From Brachynemurus nebulosus (taxonomy: Eukaryota > Arthropoda > Insecta > Neuroptera > Myrmeleontidae): a stretch of 64,000 bases of DNA. Each line of letters opens with the position of its first letter. Position 1 is the first letter of the stretch. Under the pieces are notes generated by a model that did no database searches, was not told the DNA's origin, and worked only from the letters and a program-made list of their open reading frames with translations. Where the stretch lies: contig JAPWDM010000045.1 of the NCBI GenBank assembly GCA_035578155.1, positions 363,001 through 427,000 of the forward strand, in the 5' to 3' direction. Positions 1 to 14,480 of the stretch are shown piece by piece. A program made the position numbers and the translations under genes.

Positions 1-170
1 ATTTTTGGTGTGATTTAGTGTTACTTGGTGAATTTTTGGTGTAATTTGGTGTATTTTGGTGTCCTTTCGTGTCATTCGGTGTAATTTGGTGTATTTTTTG
101 GTGTCATTTTGTGTAATTTGGTGTATTTTTGGTGTCATTTGGTGTTATTTGGTGTCTTTTTGGTGTTGGC
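1..170. repeat. GGTGT-rich minisatellite
   Basis: The window opens inside an array of a degenerate 10-12 bp unit of the form ATTTGGTGTAA, with GGTGT recurring about every 11 bases. The left edge is cut by the window. No gene is visible in it or in the following AT-rich stretch to about 446. Confidence 0.8.
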
Positions 171-446
171 TTTACTTTACGTCAATTCTGCTCTGGTTGT
201 ACTATATAAGGTTATGTAATGTGTATTTTCTGAGCTATTAAAAATAGGTAATGTTCCTACAGGCCCCTGAATATACACAATTAAATTACATATGAGTTAA
301 TTAATTGAACACAACATAAATTATGTGAATTTTTATATTCGAATCAAGTTTAAGGTATAATATTAAAAATTAGTTTGATTTATTTTTTAGGGATGGGTGT
401 AAATAAAAATGATCGGTTTTTTCTTTTAAAAATTTTTTTATAAAGT

Positions 447-2163
447 AGGGTGGGATTGCCTAATGCCGGCCGGTGCCCTAAGGTCGGCCACTTGTTGCTT
501 TTTTTTTTAAAATAAGGCCTTAAGAAATAAAAAATGCTTGGAAATCACATGGAAACAAAAGGTTCACCTATTCTAGATGTACGATTTCTAAAATGAATAT
601 TTTTTGTCAAGTAGTTAGTGTTTTATTACACTTAATCGATTGATAAATGGCAATTTGTGTTGAAAATGAATCGGCCGTTCTATAATTTGTAAGTTTAGTC
701 AGTGCGGGAAATAAGCAATTATTCTTAAAGTTTTTAACAGTAACGATTAAATTTATGAAACTGATGACATTATACACCTCCAAAGAAGTTAGAAATTGTT
801 TAAAACGTTTATCGTTTGAAACTTAAAAATTAAAGGGGTGGCCGACATTAGGGATAAAATTTGTGAAGAAATCCTAAGGTCGGCCAGGCCGTCAACAAAC
901 TATTTTTCATGTACATATTATTATTATTAACACACTAGTTGTAGGTAGTGGTCATAATAAGTGCTTCTGAAGTTACGCTATTCTAAAATCGAAATGTTTT
1001 TTATTATTTGTATTTAAACGATACTTTTCGTAATCGTAAATTTTGATCGTAAATATTTCATAAACGGTGCGTCGTAGTGACAAAATAACGAAATTTTTGA
1101 AGGCTTAAGCGAAGCAAGTTATGGGTATTCCAAACGTATTGCGACTATTAAAACCTACTTTTCGTTATCGAAAATTATCGATATCGAATTACTTATCAAA
1201 AATTGGTTATAACTGGTTAATTTAGGCCCAATTAGTCCGATTGAGTTGGTAAGCAGTAACATATTTTTAAAAAAATTACATTTCGTTACTTTTCGAAAAC
1301 ATAAACTTTTGATCGTAAATATCTCGTAAACGGTGCGTCGTAGCGAAAAAATAACGAAATTTTTGAAGGCTTAAGCGAAGCAAGTTATGGGTATTCCAAA
1401 CGTATTGCAAATATTAAAACCTACTTTTCGTTATCGAAAATTATCGATATCGAATTACTTATCATAAAGTGATTATAACTGATTAAATAAGGCTCTGTTA
1501 GTCCCAATATTGACATAACAAAAAATTTATTTGTCAACTTGACCTTAATTTCCTCTTTTAACAATCGAAATTGCTTTAATTTAGATAATAGCAGTTTTAT
1601 GCATATTTATGTCTTAAGCAAAAGTAATCGTAATAATGTAATTAAATTACATCTTTTGTAATTTAGAAACTACAAATTACGATAATTATTGAACGTTAAT
1701 ATTATTTTTGCCAAAAATTATCAGTTTATTTAATATTAATATGTAATGTTGTTATTGATTAAAAAATATTTAAAAATGTTCTTTTATAATTCTATTTTAG
1801 TTTAAATTTAAATTAATAAAATATTTTAATGCTAAAGAATTTTCTTTTAAACGTTTTCCTTACTCTTGTAATCAACTACAATCAGGTAGTTCATTTCTAT
1901 TATGAAAAATCCGGGTGGCCGACCTTAGGAACATTTTTGGCCGACTTTAGGGCACAGGTGGCCGACTTAAGGGAAATACATTTTTAAAGATAAAAATTAA
2001 AATATTGTAATTGTTTATTAATTTAGAAATTTAATCTCTATTTAGTTAGAAAGGCGATACTTAAAAGTACTTAAAGAGATGACAAAAATACGCGTAAATT
2101 CAAAATTCAGAATTCTACATATCATTAATTGTTTAAGTGGCCGACTTTTAGCACTCTCACCCT
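447..2163. mobile_element. TIR-like element with GTCGGCCAC subterminal motifs
   Basis: The left end (447-492) reads TAGGGTGGGATTGCCTAA and ends in GTCGGCCAC. The reverse complement of the right end (2136-2163) gives TAGGGTGAGAGTGCTAAAA followed by GTCGGCCAC. The GGCCGAC/GTCGGCC motif with a TTAGGG partner recurs near 836-885 and 1912-1975, as subterminal transposase-binding sites often do. No open reading frame is visible, so the element would be non-autonomous. I found no convincing target duplication, and the class is unknown. Confidence 0.5.
1028..1500. repeat. Direct repeat, period about 266 bp
   Basis: Two copies of a roughly 170-210 bp unit (from about 1028 and 1293) share long identical stretches, including GAAGGCTTAAGCGAAGC and CGAAAATTATCGATATCG. 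They lie inside the larger TIR-like element. Confidence 0.85.
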
Positions 2164-2521
2164 ATATTTTAAATAATAGGTACACTATTAAAAATTTATT
2201 AATTGACGAAATACAATAATTACTTTTAACATGTAAACAATAATAAGATTTCTTACAAAAATAATGAAATTTTTTTTAAAATTTAGAATTTTCATTTTCT
2301 CTCCAATTTTTTTTTTTTTGCTAAGTATAGTTACAAAATAAATACACTATTAAAACTCATAAATTTTTCCAATGCTATCAAAATCCCGTGAGTTCTCGTC
2401 GATTTTTCCAATTCATTCTCAAAAAAATTTTTCTCACTGTTGTTGACGGTCCCATTGTTGGAAATTGTATTGTTGCTTTTAGCTCGAGAACTTTAAAATT
2501 TTTGTAAATATTAAGATATAT
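2164..2521. other. AT-rich spacer
   Basis: Low-complexity AT-rich DNA with homopolymer runs. I see no gene or structured repeat. Confidence 0.5.
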
Positions 2522-2794
2522 TCTACCGCTGAGACAGGTTCTACTGTATTATGTAAAAAAGGGGAAATCAGAACAATTATTGAACCTGTTAATTTCTCAT
2601 CATGGGCAGCACCTATTGTTGTTGTCAAGAAAGCAACGGGGAAGATTCGTATTTGTGCAGATTACTCAACAGGCTTGAATAATGCATTAGAACAAAATCA
2701 TTATCCTCTACCAACACCAGACGACATTTTCGCTAAACTATCAGGCAAAAACTACTTTAGTGTAAGGGTAAGTCCATATCAAATCAACCAATAA
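2522..2794 (+). pseudogene. Ty3/gypsy-type reverse transcriptase fragment
   Basis: One open frame reads through the N-terminal palm region of a gypsy-class reverse transcriptase. Recognisable pieces in order are IIEPVNFSSWAAPIVVVKK (the entry motif before the palm), IRICADY, and YPLPTPDDIFAKLSG before YF. Homology stops after codon 2759-2761, before the catalytic motif A aspartate and the YxDD box, and the sequence runs into an unrelated noncoding repeat. Neither LTRs nor gag/integrase are seen. It is a dead 5'- and 3'-truncated scrap of about 65-80 codons. Confidence 0.85.
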
Positions 2795-2965
2795 AAACCA
2801 TTAGAAAATTGAACAAAAACAGGTCGATTAGATTTTTTTATGTACATTTGAAATCTCCAAACAAAATCTTAATATATTTAACTTTTAACCCCCTTTCGCA
2901 AAAATAACCTCCTAATTTTAACCCCCAACTACCCCTGTTGGTGTAACTTGAATAAATTACATATC
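2795..2965 (-). repeat. Dispersed repeat A, copy 1
   Basis: The reverse complement carries the block with GGGGTAGTTGGGGGTTAAAA and AAGGGGGTTAAAA. The same block occurs in plus orientation near 50180-50600 and 60225-60680. It is noncoding. Confidence 0.8.
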
Positions 2966-3214
2966 AATTTACGAATAGGAAAGTGAATGTATTAAAAGAG
3001 AAAGTCGTTCCCATACACCAAAATTTCACAGCTCCTACTTTTTCCTTCCAACTTTAAAATTTAAATTTTTAAATTTATAAATAATATTTACGAAAATTAT
3101 AGAACATAAATTTAAAAGAAAGTGATTCTAAGTATAAGTTAGTCTTTGATGTGTAAAGTTTAAAACTTCAAAGAATAACGACTTTGTACAAATGTTGGTT
3201 GAGCAGTAAGGTGC

Positions 3215-3360
3215 CGCGATTAAATAACTGTGGAGAAAATAACCGCGACAAAATAACACTGGACAAAATAACCGAACGACAAAATAACCGCACAACAAAA
3301 CGACTGTGGACAAAATAATCGAACGACAAAGTAACTGTACGACAAAGTAAACATCTTTAA
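3215..3360. repeat. Short GACAAAATAACCG-type repeats
   Basis: About eight imperfect copies of a 12-16 bp word, GACAAAATAACCG with variants such as GACAAAGTAACTG, are spaced irregularly. Confidence 0.7.
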
Positions 3361-3589
3361 TTTTATTATTTTTTTGAGTTAGGGTACATGCTACCGTGAT
3401 ATGATTAAGTATTTTGTTTTGCTTCCAATATATAAAAGATGGCTAAATTGCAAGAGACCTTAGATGTTGGCATTTAAATTACTGCATTTAAAAACGAACG
3501 TTAATGGGTGAAAATTATTGTATTTAAAAAGCTAAGCTTGGGAAACATTATTTTGAACGATCAAATAGTGGATGATATAAAAACTAGGT

Positions 3590-3955
3590 AATAATATTAT
3601 AAGTTACTTAGGTTAAGGTTATAAGTATTTTTTTTTTTAAATTTTAGGTAGATATAAAAACTAGGTGGTGAGGTTAGTTAAGGTTAGGTTAGTTTAGTTA
3701 GTTTTGACAATATACTTCGACTTTGGTACAAAAACTAGTTAGGTTAAGGTTATAGGTGGTGAGGTTAATTAAGGTTAGGTTAGTTTAGTTAGTTTTGACA
3801 ATATACTTCGACTTTGATATAAAAACTAATTAGGTTAAGGTTACAGGTGGTGAGGTTAATTAAGGTTAGGTTAGTTTAGTTAGTTTTGACAATACACTTC
3901 GAATTTGGTATAAAAATAATTAGGTAAAGGTTATAGGTGGTGAGATTAGTTACTA
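3590..3955. repeat. 91-bp tandem satellite
   Basis: The start word GGTGGTGAGG falls at 3664, 3755, 3846 and (variant) 3936, giving a 90-91 bp period and about four copies. Each unit contains AGGTTAGGTTAG-type segments and GACAATATACTTCGA. The 3956-4074 flank is plain AT-rich sequence. Confidence 0.9.
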
Positions 3956-4381
3956 TTTTTATAAGAAAAATTTTTTTAAAAATGGTTTGAAATTTACCGC
4001 TTGTTATTGGTTTTATAACTAGATGTCAGGATTATTAGATTTATAAAACGGTTAGTTCAAAAGGCATCAGTTGAAAAGTGAATGTATTAGAAGAAAAAAC
4101 TCGAAACTCGTTCTTGTACATTGAAATTTCAATTAGTTCACGTTCTTTTCGGTAGGCAAATATATAAATTAGAAGTGACTTCAGAATTCCTAATTTTTCC
4201 TTCCAAGTCTCAAATTTAAATTTTGAAATTTATCAATTATATTTACAAAAGTGATTGTACATAAATTTAAAAAAAAAAATTAATGATTTTGGATAATTTA
4301 AGATTGTATTTGGTGTCTGAAATTTAAAATATCAGGGATTAACCTGTTTAATTCAATAAGCTGAAGGAAGCCGTTTCTTTA

Positions 4382-5053
4382 TAGCCTGTTCACATTATTC
4401 TAGTACCATTCTAGTTCAGAAATCGATTATTCCAGTGTTGGAATGTCACTGGAATAATCTAGACCTAAATGCACTGAAATGAACTCATTCCAGTAAGCAA
4501 TCCAGTCCAGTGACTGGATTGACAGTCTAATTTTTATTCCAGCTCGCCCATTCCAACGCCATTGGAATAGTGCAGACTACCAGGACGACCAATCCAGCAG
4601 CGCCCGCTCCAGCGTTTACGTCGACCCAGACAAAAAGACAAAATGCCGCCCCGGCGACGGCGACGCCTGGCAATTTTTTCTTTCTTTTAAATTAGATAAG
4701 CTTTTTTTGTGGCGTCAGTTGTATTTTTTCCCCAAAATACAACTGCCGAGCCAAAAAAAGCTTGTATAATTTTTTAAAATAAATTGCTCCATCCCTTTTT
4801 CATTTACAGCCAAAATGCCGCTCTTTAAATTTGCCGCCTTGACAAATGCACGGATTGTCTGCCCCAAGTGCGGGCTTTGAATCCAGTGGTGGATTAAACG
4901 TAGAATAGTGAACACACATTGTTGTTTTTTGTAATGTACAATAACTGGAATGGACCATTGAATAACTGGAATAATGTTAATGGTATGATCCAGTCCACTG
5001 TTGGACTGGATTAACTCACTGGATTACTGGACTGGAATAATTTGAATAGGCTA
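4382..5053. mobile_element. PIF/Harbinger-like MITE with TTA target duplication
   Basis: The termini TAGCCTGTTCACATTATTC and the reverse complement of the right end, TAGCCTATTCAAATTATTC, form terminal inverted repeats, flanked by TTA at 4379-4381 and 5054-5056. Both arms are crowded with CCAGT/ACTGG words. A short GC-rich core lies near 4600-4670. TTA/TAA duplications are the hallmark of the PIF/Harbinger superfamily. I cannot see a transposase, and a minus-strand 66-codon frame inside is not recognisable. Confidence 0.75.
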
Positions 5054-6309
5054 TTAGTAATTATTTTTATATTTTATCTACATTACATAAAGTATGTAGG
5101 AACTTGAAAAAACTAGCAGATTAAAAGAAAGTACGGGAACAGACCTAAATATGTATTTAGTGCAGACAACTTCAGATGCTTCAGGTTGTTTGATTTTTTT
5201 CTTTTGAAATAAAAACATATAACACAATAAAACGTCCACCTAAAAAAAAAATTATTTTAAATATTAATTTAACTTTAAATTAATATTTTTTATTTATTTT
5301 TATTTGTTTGGTACTATTATGGTTATATTTTTTTTAAAATTAAATAGTGTCATATCGTTAAAATTAAGTGATTGTGAGTTTTGTGTTATACTTAATTGTA
5401 GTGATGGCTTACATTTCAACTAAATCAAATTTTGAATATTAAATTTTACGAAAACTAAAGGTAAATCCAAAATTTTATACTAATTTTCATTCGTTTTGGT
5501 TCATGTTTAATACACGAAACTAGAAATTTTTAATCCTTTTCGTGTGGATGTTTTGTGAAACGATTTTAAGTATTTTTTGCATATGAAGAAATTAAATTTT
5601 GAATATTAAATTTTACGAAAACTAAACGTGACCGCCAATTTTAAAACTAATTTTCGTTCGTTTTGGGTCATGTTTAACATATAAAAATAGAAATTTTCAC
5701 AATTTTTCTTGTGCACGTATACTAGGAAATTGCCCACTCTTTGTTGTATGTAAAAATTTTATTACATTTCTTCAAAAAACTAAGTAAACTGTAAAAATTT
5801 TTTTTACAAATATGTTAAAATAGATAAATGTTTCCTTTTAATTTATTTTTAACTCTTTTTAAATGATTCACCTTAAAATTTTTTAATATTTCTTAATCGA
5901 AATTTCATAAAAGAATGTGTCAAAATTAAAAAAAAATTTTTTGTTAAAAAAAAAATTGAATGTGCAAAATTATTTAATACTAGAATGCTCTGTTTATACA
6001 ATTCTAATCATAACTGTATTGTCAACTGGATAGAAAATTACGTAAAAATATTATTCTTTCAATATGGTTTATCGTAATTTTTATCCGATTGTGGCAAACT
6101 CTTATTAATTTTAGTAAGGTGTAAACATAATCTAAATTCTGACTATATCACATAAAACAAATTTTCTTGGTAATATTCTTATAAAAAAATAGAATAAATA
6201 GACATAAAAACGTATTTAACTGAGAGAAATAAAATATAGCTGAATCGTTAAATTGGATTAAAAAATCATGAAAAGCCACTTACAAAGCCTTGTTTTTTAG
6301 AATGTAACA
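5054..6309. other. AT-rich intergenic DNA with one direct repeat
   Basis: No gene is seen. Two copies of about 100 bp starting AAATTTTGAATATTAAATTT lie near 5427 and 5594 (period about 167 bp). The rest is low-complexity AT-rich sequence. Confidence 0.5.
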
Positions 6310-6935
<626 letters not shown>

Positions 6936-7653
6936 ACCAAATGTACACATGGCTAAATTACCAAATAAGTTAGTACTGAAAAATATATGAATCATTATCG
7001 GAAAGTAAAAATTTACATTTTCATGATGAAAATCAACATAAAAATAAAAAAAATATATAACGTATTTGTAATCAATAATAATGCAATATAATCTACCCTA
7101 TTTTTTTCTTCCTTATATGGCTTGAACATCACACATATTTCGAAAAAACGCAAAAACACGTATCCCCTAATTTTTGGTGCTTTTTCTATTTATGATGGCA
7201 AGAATTTGATACATTGAACAACTCAAGCTGTACAAGAAAATTTACCCGCATTTTTACCCCTCCAGCTCCTCTTATAAGCCCGGCCCTGGTTTAACCTATA
7301 CAGGTGAATAGGTCTTCCAAAGAGTAACATTTCGTCTATTTAAAGTTTTCCGCTATTTCTTATAGTTTTCGAGATATCTTATGAAATACGATTTGAACCC
7401 CCAACTTTAGGGGCGGGTTTCACCCTGTAAACGTGGAAGATGGCCGATAAAAAAAAATACGGGTCCCTTATTTTTGCCTATTCGACACACCAGCGAAGTT
7501 TCATCAAAATCCTAAATTTCACTCTGGGTGCATTTCCTTGTTAGACTTTGCGGGGTCCAGCTGCCAAGGGGAAAAGGACGAAAACGGACATACGTACGTT
7601 CTAATTTAAGTGAACTCCCCATGGTATACCTGTACATTATTTTTAATACATAC
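6936..7653. other. Intergenic, repeat-like
   Basis: No gene. The stretch 7320-7560 (CCCCCAACTTTAGGGG, GTTTCACCC, GTTTCATCAAAATC) has the general wording of dispersed repeat A, but I could not align it closely. Confidence 0.35.
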
Positions 7654-7657
7654 TTAA

Positions 7658-8397
7658 GGGGAGATTCGCTAAAAAAGAAAAAAGAAATCGATTTTGTCAT
7701 AATTGTGTTCTAAGGTATTTCCTAAAATTTTATTTAAAAAAAAAAAAAGAAAAGTGAAAAAGTTTTGGACATTTTAGTGCACGCATTTTACTATAATTCA
7801 ATATTTGAAAAAAAAAAATTCTTTTTTCCCGAAAGTATGTTTTTCGACATGGTTACTCTTGTATCTCAAAAAGTATTTGAGGTATCAACATAATTAAAAG
7901 TGCATATTATTCCTCGATACCGTCATTTTGACAGGAACTAGAATCTTTTGATTCCGTAATATATTTTCAAAATGGCGGCTGTTTATAGCCGAGAAAAAAG
8001 AGTGATTTTTGAAAATTTATTTTCAAAATGCGATTTTTCCCTGATTTTTTATTTTTTTTCTTAGATTCTAGTTAGTGCCATAACTGTACATCTATATTTT
8101 CAAAAAAATTCTTGATTTTTTTATTTTAGTTCACCGGAGATTTCAGAATGCGAGGAACCATCAAAGTGGAAAGATCTCGCACTGTCGACTTCAAAGCCAT
8201 TTATACTCAGCTCATTTTTGAATTTAACAAAAAAAATTTTTTGTAATCTAAAGACATGTAGAAATGATGTTGTATAATATTTAGTTTTTTAATAAAATAT
8301 TTATTTGTAGTTACCTATATAAAAAAAATAAAAATAATAATAATAAAAGCAAATAATAAAAAGATTGATTTTTTATGTTTTTTTGGCGAATTTCCCC
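7658..8397. mobile_element. piggyBac-like MITE in TTAA site
   Basis: The inverted termini GGGGAGATTCGCTAAAAAA (left) and GGGGAAATTCGCCAAAAAAA (right, reverse complement) abut TTAA on both sides (7654-7657 and 8398-8401). A TTAA duplication is diagnostic of piggyBac-type (also some Kolobok) insertion. The 740-bp interior is AT-rich with no transposase. Confidence 0.75.
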
Positions 8398-8434
8398 TTA
8401 ATAGGTTATGTGGGTTTTTTCCAGCAAAAAAACA

Positions 8435-8590
8435 CTATTTTTTAGATTCTTTTTAGCAATGTAAGAAAATATTATTTATTTCAACTTTTGGCATATTATA
8501 TATTATTCTGAGATAGTTACTGTAAAAAAATTTTCATAAAAAAAAATACCCCTGTCGCAGCATCTGCATAACATAGCGAATTTCCAAATA
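8435..8590 (+). repeat. Dispersed repeat with TAGCGAATTTCC end
   Basis: 8435-8545 matches the reverse complement of 11640-11745 (TTTGGCATAT, TATTATTCTGAGATA). 8546-8588 (CTGTCGCAGCATCTGCATAA, then CATAGCGAATTTCC) matches the reverse complement of about 21805-21850. The word CACCTGC...AATAGCG..ATTTCC links this end to the (TA)n-bearing hairpin family. Confidence 0.7.
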
Positions 8591-9900
<1,310 letters not shown>

Positions 9901-10354
9901 AATTTTTTTCCTGGCATATAAACATTATTATTATGTTATTTTTCTATAATATTTAATAATGTTATACCATGACATTACCTTCATTATCTTGTTCATTTAA
10001 AATTCAATAAAAAAAAAATCTTCATTACATATGCTTAAAATATCTGGTTAATTTTAATTTAAAAAAAAGAGACAGAGATATGGTATTTATAATACATAGA
10101 TTTTGAATAACTACCGTTTGTTTCACGTAAAAAAAATGAAATTTTTCTCTATTTGATAAGGAACTGAGACAGAAATATAAATTACTTATTACAATGACAA
10201 AGAGAGCAAAATAAGGCAAAAGTGAAAAATTACGATTTTCTCGAAAACTACTTAACATAGAAAGAAAATTATAAGAACATTTCCTTGATAATTTTTTTTC
10301 CCTTTTCAACGATGTAAAAATCTCTTAATAGTCTTATGATAGGGTGGAATGATA
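9901..10354. other. AT-rich spacer
   Basis: No gene or structured repeat seen. A minus-strand 94-codon frame (10025-10309) has no recognisable motif and low-complexity composition. Confidence 0.4.
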
Positions 10355-11225
<871 letters not shown>

Positions 11226-11248
11226 AAAATTAGCCCATTGGCAGCTAG

Positions 11249-11626
11249 TTGTTGAAAATCACTAATTTTTCGCCGTAGGTAGAGTGACTCGTAAAAACCT
11301 TATTTGGTTTAAAAAAACAAATTTTTTTCTATTAGTAGATGCTTATGGCTTGCACTTGAACGAAGAATTACTGTTTCCGTTTATTACATCTCAGTTTACA
11401 AGTAGAAAATTAGTGAAAAACACGAAGATTTTCACCAAAAAATCAAAATTTTTTTTGTTTAAAACCTTGTAAGAAATTGAAATTTTATTTCTTTTTTAGA
11501 CCCTTCGTTCAAGTACAAGCCATAAGCATCTACTCACAGAAAAAAATTTTGTTTTTTAATTTCAGATAAGGATTTCAGGAGTTACTATGCCTGCGGCGAA
11601 ACAACGATTTTCATTTTCCTAATTTT
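11249..11626. mobile_element. Inverted-repeat element (MITE-like)
   Basis: The left arm from about 11249 (TTTCGCCGTAGGTAGAGTGA, later GTAGATGCTTATGGCTTG and ACTTGAACGAAG) matches the reverse complement of the right arm ending near 11626 (TTTCGCCGCAGGCATAGTAA, GTAGATGCTTATGGCTTG). The arms are about 100 bp and moderately diverged. Target duplication not resolved. Confidence 0.7.
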
Positions 11627-12146
11627 CATTTTTATTTTCATGAAAATTCTTTTACTGTATCTCAGAATAATATATAACAATATGCCAAAAGTTTGAATAA
11701 ATTATATTTTCTTATATTGCAAAACAAATCTAAAAAATTGCTAATTCTTTTGCTAAAAAAAAAACTTATGGAACCCCTTAGTAAAATTATAGGAACCTCA
11801 CTTCTAAAATTATATACATAGCATATATAGTGACATCTTTCATTTAATATTAGAAGCTTCATAGATGTAGGTAGCAAGGTTTTGTAGGTAGGTAGTTTGA
11901 ATCGGTAATATACTACTCCACTATTATCAACATTAATGATATTAATAAAAGCGGGAAAGTAATATGTCACTGATGTCAGTCATGACGGTCATAGCTTATT
12001 ACTTTTCATTGTTTAAAGACTGCGTATTAGAAAATTAAAATTGATAACGTTCTCTGCAAGTATCATTAAGATTTAAAATAACTCGGATTAACCGCCTAAA
12101 TGGTTAGAATAATCAAATATTAGATATAAACAAATTTTAATATAAT
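11627..12146. other. Upstream region of the LC8-motif gene
   Basis: 11640-11745 is an inverted copy of the repeat at 8435-8545. Beyond it is AT-rich DNA up to the start codon at 12147. I see no clear TATA box. Confidence 0.5.
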
Positions 12147-12626
12147 ATGGATTCAATGGAAAGTCAGGATTTTAATAGTTTAAACGTGATGATTACTACT
12201 GAAGAGCTACTGGATGGTGAATATCTGATCGCTTCTCAGTACAATGAAAACATAAGTGAGAAAAATAATGAACAGTGCAATCAGAACTTAAATAACAAAC
12301 ATGATATAAATACCTCTAATGTAGAAGAATTTTTCACACCACTTGAAGAAATTCATTCACAAATGATAACATCAACTCCTAATGAAATAACAAATGATTC
12401 ATCCATCATAACTTCTGATATGTCAACTATTGGTGATGAAATTAGTGATATCACGCAGTTTTCGGCAGAACTGGGAAATTCTCACACCTTGAAGAACAAA
12501 GATGATAACTGTGTTATAACGTCCTCATGTCAGACACAAGCAAAAGGTGCTGAAAGCATAGAAACTGAATTGCAAGAAAATAAAACTGTTAAAAACACTC
12601 AGCTGATTGGTAGCACCACACAAAAG
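12147..12626 (+). CDS. LC8-motif/SIM protein, first coding exon (residues 1-160)
   Basis: This exon encodes 160 residues, rich in Asn, Ser, Thr, Glu and Asp and without a fold I recognise. An in-frame TAA nine bases upstream makes the ATG at 12147 the first possible start in this exon. The frame is open to AAAG|GTTTGT at 12626/12627, a usable donor in phase 0. Without splicing only VC and a stop follow. A phase-0 acceptor (CTGTTTCAG) at 21973 leads directly into the open frame at 21974, and composition and charge match across the join. The segment TSSCQTQ (residues 125-131) is a weak LC8-type motif. I do not recognise an orthologue by name. The 9.3-kb intron is unusually long against the 80-bp to 1.8-kb introns nearby, because of inserted repeats. 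The exon join is inferred. Confidence 0.7.
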
Positions 12627-12699
12627 GTTTGTTAATCTGTTAATTAAATAAGCAATTAAAAAAGTATCTTTGAGCTTGAGGTAAACCAGTTATGGAAAT

Positions 12700-13419
12700 T
12701 AGTGGTGTCGAGTCGAGAAGTTAATCGCTTATTCGACTAAAATTGATTTTCAGACAAGAGTAGTCATTAAAGTCGAAAATATCAAGTATACAATAGTTAG
12801 ACTAAATATTCCCGGTAAATATAGGTATCACATTATGTTAACAATGACATAAATGTAAAAAATCATACAAATACCTAGATGAAAGTGACGTCTCAATTTT
12901 GGAGGGACAGTTCCGCTTTTTGGAAGACTGTCCCGCGTCCCGCCGATTTTTAAAAATATCCCGCTTTTTAGAAAATATTTGCATTTCTTATTTTATGAAA
13001 TTGTTTTTTTTCTTGCTCATCAGTTATTTTTTAAGAGAAAGTTCGTAAAATTTCTTATTTTAAATGTAATTTATTGAGGTTTTTTCTGCTCGTCAGTTAT
13101 CTTTTAAGAGAAAGTTCGAAAAAAAGTAGGAAAAATTAAGACTTTCTTCTTTTCCAAGCAAAAAGTAGGGGCGGTAGTCCCGCTTTGTGTCAGTGAAAAT
13201 CTGCCCACTTTAAAATAGATAATTTTTTCAATTTCATTTTTTGGAATCTTATACTTAAATAGTACAGAAAAAAATTATTAAATTAGTCGTTTTTAGTCAC
13301 TTAAACAAAAATTAATCATTTAATTCGTTTAGTCGAGAATGAAATAGTCAATTAAAAATGACTAAATTGAAACAAAATTAATCGATTAAACCCGATCGGT
13401 TAATTATCCGATAACATTA
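12700..13419. mobile_element. hAT element, old copy (TAGTGRTGTCG family)
   Basis: Begins TAGTGGTGTCGAGTCGAG and ends in CCGATAACATTA, with internal AATCGACTAAAATTG-like words. The family is shared with the better preserved copy at 28553-29015. The flanks ATGGAAAT (12692-12699) and ATGAAAGT (13420-13427) agree at 6 of 8 positions, an eroded 8-bp hAT target duplication. A stretch about 12880-13200, absent from the other copy, may be a further insertion. It lies 73 bp into the intron. Confidence 0.75.
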
Positions 13420-14279
13420 ATGAAAGTATGCTTTGTAACATGGTTTATACAAGCAGAGCTGTAATAAATAAAATATAAACAAAATAAAATGTAAATCTAA
13501 GTCCAGACGTCCCGGTTTTAACTTTCTTATCCGTGTGTTTCGACAAAGTCTTTTAGGACAGTTTTTTAAATTAATTTTTATCATCACCTTATGAGGACAA
13601 TTTTTTATTTTAATAGCTTATGACACAATCTAGAGCAGTAAATGTCGTTTTAAAATGACCAACTGTGCACCATAAGTAATTTTTTTCTAGAATTTATAAA
13701 TTTTCTATGTACCTATGTAAAACTGAGTCTTCAGGACTGGTTGTGTGTAGGTCAAACACAATTGAAATTTGAAAATATAGTCGAATTTAGTTTTCCGATC
13801 TTCAAACTGAATCTAACGAAAATTTTGTAAATATGTGTTTTAATTATGTGACTTTTGTTAGTACTTTTTGGCAAAATGGGTCCCAAAACGGACAGAAAAC
13901 CAAGGGATGAAAAACTTTTGATATCAAATAACTTCTAGGTACCTATATAATTTAGATTATTTTTTTTTTTAAATCTCTTTTAACATTTTAAATTCGTGGT
14001 CACTTCTAGTAAAAGTTTGGTGAATTCAGTTCAAAATTTCATATTAGAGGGTAAAAGTTTGCACTTTTTAAGGGATACTATTAAATATGTTTGATTTTAG
14101 TAGTGGAGCATAAAATTCGTTAGTGATTATTTAGAAGTTCTATTTTGAAAATCATTACCGTAAAAGGGAGTGGAACGGCGTAATTTTGAATTTTATATTC
14201 GATTTTCATAATCTGTTTTATCTATTAGTCAAATTTTATTATTCGTCAAAGATAAAGCAAATCACTTAACTAGTTTCTT
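13420..14279. other. Intronic AT-rich DNA
   Basis: No exon-like frame, RNA gene or clear repeat seen. Confidence 0.4.
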
Positions 14280-14403
14280 TTTTAGCGAATTTCCAAAACT
14301 GGAAATACGCTATTACAGCAGGTGTCATGACGGGATCTAAGCCCGGGATCATAACAGAAATATGTTTTGAGGCCCCTAGAATACAAAAATGATATTCACT
14401 AAA

Positions 14404-14480
<77 letters not shown>

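Larger units (their letters stand above)
2977..4270. repeat. Direct repeat pair about 1.1 kb apart
   Basis: The segments 2977-3125 and 4075-4270 align in the same orientation: both start with AAGTGAATGTATTA, share TTTTTCCTTCCAA, and end in ACATAAATTTAAAA. The intervening DNA holds two unrelated tandem arrays. The arrangement could be a local duplication or a degenerate terminal-repeat pair. No coding sequence lies between them. Confidence 0.6.

Noticed and set aside
2759..2773. Strong splice donor AGG|GTAAGT at the end of the gypsy reverse-transcriptase fragment
   Set aside because: No partner exon, and the frame upstream is a retroelement scrap; likely chance at a junction.
11662..11970. 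Minus-strand 102-codon frame
   Set aside because: Half of it lies in a dispersed repeat shared with 8435-8545; composition is low-complexity and no motif is visible.
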